Source: Kofleriaceae bacterium (GTDB taxonomy: Bacteria; Myxococcota_A; Polyangia; Haliangiales; Haliangiaceae). From it: 64,000 nucleotides of DNA. The notes beneath the pieces are model-generated. The model worked only from the letters and a program-made list of their open reading frames with translations. It had not been told where the DNA came from and made no database searches. The first letter of the stretch is position 1; every line of letters starts with the position of its first letter. This document shows positions 58,743 to 64,000 of this stretch, in pieces. The stretch spans positions 62,001 through 126,000 of the forward strand of contig JAGPCY010000019.1 of the NCBI GenBank assembly GCA_018057825.1, read 5' to 3'. The position numbers and the translations under genes are program-made.

Positions 58743-60485
58743 ATGCGCCGCTCGCTCGCCCTCGCCGCCCTCGCCGTCGCCGCTTGCGCCTCCCGGGCCG
58801 CGGCGCCGCGCGACCTGACCACGACCAGCGAGCGCTCGGGCTGGGTGAAGACCGGTCGTCACGACGAGACCGTGCGGCTGTGCCACGACCTGGCCGCGGC
58901 CCACCCGCGCGAGGCCCGGTGCGAGGTGTTCGGCACGACGCCCTCGGGCCGGCCGATGGTCGCGGTGGTCCTCGGGCGCGCCGACCTGCCCGCCGACGCG
59001 CCGGTCCTGTTCGCGCTGGCCGGGATCCACGCCGGCGAGATCGACGGCAAGGACGCCGGGTTCGCGTTCGCCCGCGATCTGCTGACCGGCGCGGTGGCGC
59101 CCGGGGCCCTGGCGCGGATCCGCGTCGTGTTCGTCCCGACCTTCAACGTCGACGGCCACGAGCGGTTCGGCCCCAACCATCGGCCCAACCAGCGCGGCCC
59201 CGAGGAGATGGGGTTCCGCACCACCGCCACCGGCCTCAACCTGAACCGCGATTTCATCAAGGCCGACGCGCCCGAGATGCGCGCGCTCCTGGCGCTGTGG
59301 GCGCGGTGGGAACCGACGCTGTTCGTCGACCTGCACGCCACCGACGGCGCGAAGTTCGAGCACGACATCGCGGTGATGGTCGCGCCCAAGGCCGGGCGCG
59401 GCGATGACCTCGAGGCGGCGGCCCGGGCGCTGCAGGCCCGCGTCCTCGACCGCATGACCGCGCGCGGCCATCTGCCCCTCGGCTTCTACCCGTCCTTCGA
59501 CGAGCACGACGACCCGGCCTCGGGCTTCACCGACGGCGAGGCGCCGCCGCGGTTCTCGCACTTCTACGCCGCGGCCCGCGACCGCCTGGGCGTCCTGGTC
59601 GAGACCCACTCGTGGCGGCCGTACCGCGAGCGCGTCGCCTCGACCCGAGCGGTGCTCGAGGAGCTGGTGGCGGCGATGGTGACCGACGGCGCGGCCTGGC
59701 AGCGGGCCACGCGCACCGCCGAGACCACCACCCTGGCCGGCCGCCAGGTCGTGCTGCTGTCGCAAGGAGACCCGGCGCGACCGCGGGAGATCGAGTTCCG
59801 CGGCTACGCCTATCAGCGCGTGCCGTCGGAGGTGTCGGGCGGCTTGTGGACGCAGTACGACGAGACCACGCCGGCGATCTGGCGCGTGCCGCTGCGCGAT
59901 CAGCTCGTCGCCGCGGCCACGGTGACCGCGCCCAAGGCCGGCTACGTGATCGACGGCGGCTGGGCGGCGCAGGTCGCGCCGCTCCTCGAGCTGCACGGCA
60001 TCCGCTGGCGAGCGGTCGCCGACGGCGCGCGCCTCGACGCCGAGGTCTGGCGCCTGCCCAAGGCCGAGCTCGGCCGCACCGTCGAGGGTCGCACCACGGT
60101 CAAGGTGACCGGCGCGTGGACGCGCGAGCCGCGGGTCGTGACCCGGGGCGCGATCTACGTGCCGCTGGACCAGCCGCGCGCGCGCCTGATCCTGCACTTG
60201 CTCGAGCCGTCGGCGCCCGACGCGCTGGTGGCGTGGGGGATGTGGAACGCCGCCTTCGAGCAGAAGGAGTACATGGAGGGCTACGTCGCCGAGGAGCTCG
60301 CCCGCACGATGCTGGCCGATCCGGCGGTCAAGGCGGCCTTCGATCAGGCCCTCACCGATCCGGCGTTCGCCGCCAGCGCCGACCGCCGCCTCGACTGGTT
60401 CTACCGTCGCAGCCCGGCGTGGGACGAGCGGGTCGGGCTGATCCCGGTGTTCCGCGTCGACGCCGCGCCGCCAGCCGCGCCGTAG
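58743..60485 (+). CDS. M14 family metallopeptidase lipoprotein
   Basis: This 580-residue protein has a lipoprotein signal ending VAAC (Cys15). The M14 zinc site is HAGEIDGKD (His96, Glu99), with the third ligand in FVDLHATDG. An Arg/Asn segment NLNRDF and a later ETHSWRPY segment complete the active-site pattern; the usual catalytic Glu is likely in the last part. M14 carboxypeptidases remove C-terminal residues or trim peptidoglycan. Here it is probably periplasmic or surface-bound and digestive. ATG 58743 is chosen because it starts the signal peptide. Confidence 0.85.
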   Translation: MRRSLALAALAVAACASRAAAPRDLTTTSERSGWVKTGRHDETVRLCHDLAAAHPREARCEVFGTTPSGRPMVAVVLGRADLPADAPVLFALAGIHAGEIDGKDAGFAFARDLLTGAVAPGALARIRVVFVPTFNVDGHERFGPNHRPNQRGPEEMGFRTTATGLNLNRDFIKADAPEMRALLALWARWEPTLFVDLHATDGAKFEHDIAVMVAPKAGRGDDLEAAARALQARVLDRMTARGHLPLGFYPSFDEHDDPASGFTDGEAPPRFSHFYAAARDRLGVLVETHSWRPYRERVASTRAVLEELVAAMVTDGAAWQRATRTAETTTLAGRQVVLLSQGDPARPREIEFRGYAYQRVPSEVSGGLWTQYDETTPAIWRVPLRDQLVAAATVTAPKAGYVIDGGWAAQVAPLLELHGIRWRAVADGARLDAEVWRLPKAELGRTVEGRTTVKVTGAWTREPRVVTRGAIYVPLDQPRARLILHLLEPSAPDALVAWGMWNAAFEQKEYMEGYVAEELARTMLADPAVKAAFDQALTDPAFAASADRRLDWFYRRSPAWDERVGLIPVFRVDAAPPAAP

Positions 60486-61157
60486 CTAGGCGCCCGCCGC
60501 GAACTCGCGATCGTGCCAGGCCGGCAGCTCGCCGAGCCGATCGAAGACGACGTCGGCGCCGGCGGCCTCGAGGGTGGCGCGGTCGTCGCCGCCGGTGGTC
60601 ACCGCCACCACCCGCGCGCCACAGGCCCGCGCCGCCGCGACGTCATGGACGGTGTCGCCGACCACCACCGCGACGTCGCCCGGTCCGACGCCGGCCCGGG
60701 CCTTGGCCGCAGCGACCAGCGCCGGGCGCTCGAGGGCGTCGCAGCCGTAGCCGCCGAAACCGAAGTAGCCGTCGAGCCCGGCGACCGCCAGCTTGGCCCG
60801 GGCTCCGGCGGCGATGTTGCCGGTGGCGACGCCCAGGCGGACCTCGGGTCGGCCGGCCAACCAGCGCAGCACGTCGGCGACGTCGGGCAGGACCCGCAAC
60901 GACCCGGGCAGCCCGCGCTCGAGCTCGGCGACGTAGTCGGCCAGGACCGCGTCGGTCTCGCCGGGCTCCGGAGCCCTGCCGAGGGCGCGGTCGAACATGG
61001 TGGCGACGATCCAGCCGTCGGTGCGCCCGGCGAAGGCGATGCCGGCGGTGGCGTCGGCGACGCCGTAGCGGGCCGACATCACCGCGGTCAAGGCCCGACT
61101 GCCGGCGCCGCCGGCGCGGACCAAGGTCCCGTCGATGTCGAACAGGTAGGCGATCAC
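60486..61157 (-). CDS. HAD family phosphatase (phosphoglycolate phosphatase-like)
   Basis: This 223-residue protein starts with the HAD nucleophile motif FDIDGT (Asp8 and Asp10), has a helical cap region after it, a TGN motif (GVATGN) and a final VVVGDTVHDVAAA acidic motif. The closest type is phosphoglycolate phosphatase/Gph. Its start overlaps the protease gene by four bases, so the two are co-transcribed. Confidence 0.85.
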   Translation of the reverse strand: MIAYLFDIDGTLVRAGGAGSRALTAVMSARYGVADATAGIAFAGRTDGWIVATMFDRALGRAPEPGETDAVLADYVAELERGLPGSLRVLPDVADVLRWLAGRPEVRLGVATGNIAAGARAKLAVAGLDGYFGFGGYGCDALERPALVAAAKARAGVGPGDVAVVVGDTVHDVAAARACGARVVAVTTGGDDRATLEAAGADVVFDRLGELPAWHDREFAAGA

Positions 61158-62200
61158 GGCGTCGGGCGCCGCGCCCAGCGCTGGGCCACGGTCAAGAGGC
61201 CGTCGAAGGTGTCGCGCAAGGCCCAGGCCCGCTCGGCCGGGGTGGTCAACGAGCCGACGCGCAGGAGGCCGGCGCCGAACGCGTCGCGGATGCCGGCGCA
61301 GCTCGACGAGGCCTCGAGCTTGGTCGAGGTCGCCTGGTAGATCTTGAAGCAGCCCTCGTGATCGCCGCGGTTGTAGACCGGCGCGCCGATCGAGATCGCG
61401 GCGTCGATGGCCTGCACCGCCTCGGCCACCGCGGTCGGATCACAGCCGTCGAAGATCGCCACCGGGTGCTCGGGGACCTTGCGGACGATCGTGACGCCGT
61501 CGACGACGATCTCGGGGGCGCGCGGGCGGGTCAGCGCCGCGAACTCGCCGACCGCCATCGGCCGCGGTCGCTTGGCCAGCGCCGCGACGTCGTTGGACGG
61601 CACGCCGAAGTTGAGGTTCTGGCCCTCGGTGAACACCGCGGTCGACACGCCGATGACCTCGCCGGCGGCGTTGAACAGCGGGCCGCCGCTCGAGCCCTGG
61701 GAGATCGGCGCCGAGATCTGCAGCAGCGTCAGGCCGGGCGCGAGCTGGCGCACCGACGAGATCAGCCCGTCGGACACGGTGTAGTCGAGGACGCCCAGGG
61801 GGTTGCCGATCGCCAGCACCGGATCGCCGGCGGCGACCTGGGCGCTGTCGCCGAGCGGCAAGGCCGGCAGCGGCGTCGGCCGCGCGACCCGCAGGAGCGC
61901 CAGGTCGTGCTCGGGATCGAAGGCGACGATCTCGTCGACGGCGATGGTGGTGCCATCGAGGAGCTTGACCCGGATGACGTCCATGGCCGCGACGACGTGG
62001 AGGTTGGTCACGACCACGCCGGCCGGATCGATCACGAAGCCGGTGCCGACCCGCTCGTCGCCGGCCTCGATACGGACGATCGCCGGCTTGGAGCGCTCGA
62101 CGATCTGCTTGGGCGTCAACGCCGCGGGCGGCGCCGGCGCAGGGCGGCTCCCGGGACCACAGCCGAAGACCAGCAAGGCAGCGACGGCGAGACGGCGCAC
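61154..62200 (-). CDS. Trypsin-like serine protease lipoprotein
   Basis: This 348-residue protein has a lipoprotein signal ending VFGC (Cys14). The DegP/HtrA-like catalytic triad is His68 (TNLHVV), Asp99 (PEHDLALL) and Ser171 (GSSGGPLF). The C-terminal ~120 residues do not look like a PDZ domain, so it differs from full HtrA proteins. It is probably a periplasmic quality-control protease. The GTG start is supported by TAGGCT six bases upstream. It is followed by the HAD gene in the same operon. Confidence 0.86.
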   Translation of the reverse strand: MRRLAVAALLVFGCGPGSRPAPAPPAALTPKQIVERSKPAIVRIEAGDERVGTGFVIDPAGVVVTNLHVVAAMDVIRVKLLDGTTIAVDEIVAFDPEHDLALLRVARPTPLPALPLGDSAQVAAGDPVLAIGNPLGVLDYTVSDGLISSVRQLAPGLTLLQISAPISQGSSGGPLFNAAGEVIGVSTAVFTEGQNLNFGVPSNDVAALAKRPRPMAVGEFAALTRPRAPEIVVDGVTIVRKVPEHPVAIFDGCDPTAVAEAVQAIDAAISIGAPVYNRGDHEGCFKIYQATSTKLEASSSCAGIRDAFGAGLLRVGSLTTPAERAWALRDTFDGLLTVAQRWARRPTP

Positions 62201-62206
62201 CTGGCT

Positions 62207-62212
62207 AGCCTA
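62207..62212 (-). promoter_or_regulatory. Candidate -10 element (TAGGCT), protease-HAD operon
   Basis: On the minus strand TAGGCT ends six bases before the GTG at 62200; no clear -35 box is visible. Confidence 0.42.
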
Positions 62213-62260
62213 CCACCGACCGCCGTGCCGGCACGCGCTAGCCAACGACGGATCACGGCG

Positions 62261-63940
62261 TCACCACAGCGCCGCGCCGACCACGCGGGCCAGGCCACGC
62301 CAGGTCGGCGCCGCCTCCTGCTGGACCAGGCGCCGCGCGACCGCGACTGCCTTGGGGTTGCCGGTGAACCACAGCGGCTCGGGTCGCACCACCAGGGGGC
62401 CGCGCACGATCGCCTTGTCGATGCCCTCGAGCAGGTACGTGTTGTGGACCCAGCCCAGGCCGGACTGGATGTCGCGCAGGCTGGCCGATGGGTGACCGCC
62501 CCACGGCAGCGAGCCGACGCCGTAGCCCAGCGCCGGCCAGTGGTTGACCGCGACGGTGCCGTAGCGCAGCTCGGTGATCGCGCGCTCGAGGGCGGGCGCG
62601 ACCGCGGGATCGCGCTCGAGCCCGGGCGGCAGGAACAGCGCCGCGTTGAGCGTGCCCCACAGCCGATCGTTGCAGAAGCTGGTGGCGGCGGCCAGGAACT
62701 CGACCGGCTCGACGGCCGGCAGGACGACGTCGGACACCACGCCGCAGAACGGCTCGACGGTGAACACCGGGTCGGCGGCCGCCGGGTCGACGCCGCGCAG
62801 TATGGTCCACGGCAATTCGTCGGCGCCGGCGCTCCCGGGGATGAGCAGGTCGCGCCCGGCGGTCAGCCGGGCGTAGCGCTCGGCGGCGCCCGGGTAATAG
62901 GCGTAGCGCGGCGGGGTCGCGCCCAGCGCGCGCGCCACCAGGCCCCAGAACGCGTCGTGCTGGGCCCAGCCGCGCGCGGTGATCACGACCTTGGCGGCGT
63001 TGCAGTTGAACGACGCGTTGTTGGTGATCATGGTCGCCAGGTTGATCGCCATCGCCGCCAGCTCGCCGTCGCGGTAGTCGGCCGGGACGATCACCACCGG
63101 GCTGACGTTGCCGAGCTCGCTCGAGATCGGCTTGCCCAGGACCGGCTCGCCGGCGGCTCGGCGACGCTCGCGCTCGGGGCCGGGCGGCCCCCATACGATG
63201 CGATCGTGGGTCTCGGCCGAGCCGGTGAGGTGGACGTCGTCGACGGCGTCGTGCTCGACCAGGTACTGCCCGACCTCGGCGCCGCCGTAGACGATGCGCA
63301 GCACCCCGGCGTCGACCAGCGGCCCCAGGGCGCGCTCGAGGATCGGCCCGACCCACTCGTTGACCGGGTTCATCTTGAGCAGGCACACGTAGCCCTCGAC
63401 GACCAGCTTCGACAGCACGTCCATCGGCGGGATGGACGACACGTTGCCGGCGCCGAGGATGAGCGACACCCCACCCTCGGGCGCGCGCTGACGGTAGAAG
63501 CCGGCCTGGCGACGGACCGCGTCGGCGCGATCGATGCCCGGCGCCAAAAGGACGCTGCCGCGGAACCCGAGGAAGGCCAGGCGATCGAAGGCGCTGACCG
63601 GGAAGGCGTCGATCTCGACCCGGCCGTCGGCGCGCACGCAGCCGCCGGTGCCCAGGGGCGGCCGGCCGCTCCGGGCGATCGCGTCGAGGCTGTCGGCGTA
63701 GAGCCGGGCCAGCCGCACGGTCGGCAGCGGTCCGCTGATCCACTCCTCGGCCTGGTCGACGCCGCGCAGGCGCTTGGCGCGACAACCGGCGGCGACCCAG
63801 GCGTCGGCGCAGTCGGCGAGGCGCGGCAGGCAGGACCGGACCAGCGCGGCCTTGGCCGCCGGCGCGGTGCGCGCGAACCGGCGGGCGTTGTCGCGCAGCG
63901 CCGCCAGGGCGTGATCGAGGGCGCGGCGCTCGGTCGGCAT
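62261..63940 (-). CDS. Aldehyde dehydrogenase family protein
   Basis: This 559-residue protein has the aldehyde dehydrogenase catalytic residues Cys313 (SFNCNAAKV) and Glu275 (SSELGNVSP), with the cofactor-binding HLTGSAETHD segment before them. A ~130-residue N-terminal region is longer than in ordinary members and is not assigned. The substrate is unknown. The last ~60 bases of the window after its ATG contain no gene. Confidence 0.82.
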   Translation of the reverse strand: MPTERRALDHALAALRDNARRFARTAPAAKAALVRSCLPRLADCADAWVAAGCRAKRLRGVDQAEEWISGPLPTVRLARLYADSLDAIARSGRPPLGTGGCVRADGRVEIDAFPVSAFDRLAFLGFRGSVLLAPGIDRADAVRRQAGFYRQRAPEGGVSLILGAGNVSSIPPMDVLSKLVVEGYVCLLKMNPVNEWVGPILERALGPLVDAGVLRIVYGGAEVGQYLVEHDAVDDVHLTGSAETHDRIVWGPPGPERERRRAAGEPVLGKPISSELGNVSPVVIVPADYRDGELAAMAINLATMITNNASFNCNAAKVVITARGWAQHDAFWGLVARALGATPPRYAYYPGAAERYARLTAGRDLLIPGSAGADELPWTILRGVDPAAADPVFTVEPFCGVVSDVVLPAVEPVEFLAAATSFCNDRLWGTLNAALFLPPGLERDPAVAPALERAITELRYGTVAVNHWPALGYGVGSLPWGGHPSASLRDIQSGLGWVHNTYLLEGIDKAIVRGPLVVRPEPLWFTGNPKAVAVARRLVQQEAAPTWRGLARVVGAALW

Positions 63941-64000
63941 CGCGCTGGTGGTCGGCGGGATGGGCGCGGCGTCGTGCCGCGGACGCGCGGCGGGCGTGAT

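Overview
The window is GC-rich bacterial DNA with very high third-position GC. Secreted lipoproteins, Ser/Thr protein kinases, an FHA protein, a DUF2381-type protein, FG-GAP surface proteins and several multi-domain conflict genes together suggest a myxobacterium-like member of the Myxococcota, possibly of the Haliangiales/Kofleriaceae type. This placement is inferred from gene content; no rRNA, tRNA or CRISPR array was seen.

Layout. 0-9.5 kb: a partial alanyl-tRNA editing protein with a DCC-family oxidoreductase, a vWA lipoprotein, a KamA-type aminomutase, a small AraC/SRPBCC operon, a class 3 lipase lipoprotein and small unknown genes. 10-18.2 kb: a tightly packed, partly translation-coupled operon of three TIR proteins, a SLOG-domain protein, a CHAT-STAND-TPR protein and a calcineurin-like phosphoesterase. 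This is the strongest candidate for an undescribed immune system. 18.2-28 kb: surface lipoproteins, a Ser/Thr kinase with a DUF2381-like and an outer-membrane protein, and a divergent FHA operon. 28.2-34.2 kb: a second conflict island, beginning beside what looks like a truncated gene. It holds a PD-(D/E)XK-like nuclease with a partner, a ThsB-like TIR protein, a SanA/YdcF-like protein, and a TIR-Nudix fusion coupled to a three-helix membrane protein. The last pair reads by eye as less GC-rich than the housekeeping DNA.

34.2-39.7 kb: sulfur and redox genes (DsrE2-like protein, DUF1641-DsrC fusion, sulfide:quinone oxidoreductase-like flavoprotein, truncated globin, molybdopterin oxidoreductase). 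39.8-46 kb: a class III nucleotide cyclase, then a four-gene operon for membrane-lipid modification (cyclopropane-synthase-like methyltransferase, DUF1365 protein, FAD oxidase, lipoprotein). 46-57 kb: a second Ser/Thr kinase, FG-GAP and PEGA surface proteins, an ECF sigma/RskA-like anti-sigma pair divergent from a two-domain fasciclin lipoprotein, a hydrolase, a MerR-TPR protein, a long hexanucleotide repeat tract and two exported proteins. 57-64 kb: a two-component system, an M14 peptidase lipoprotein, a HAD phosphatase, a trypsin-like protease and an aldehyde dehydrogenase.

Two features recur. Many genes start in 4-base ATGA or GTGA overlaps with the stop codon before them. Several first genes have a TANNNT-like hexamer ending 6-7 bases before the start codon, which suggests leaderless transcription. 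These promoters are pattern matches without experimental support.
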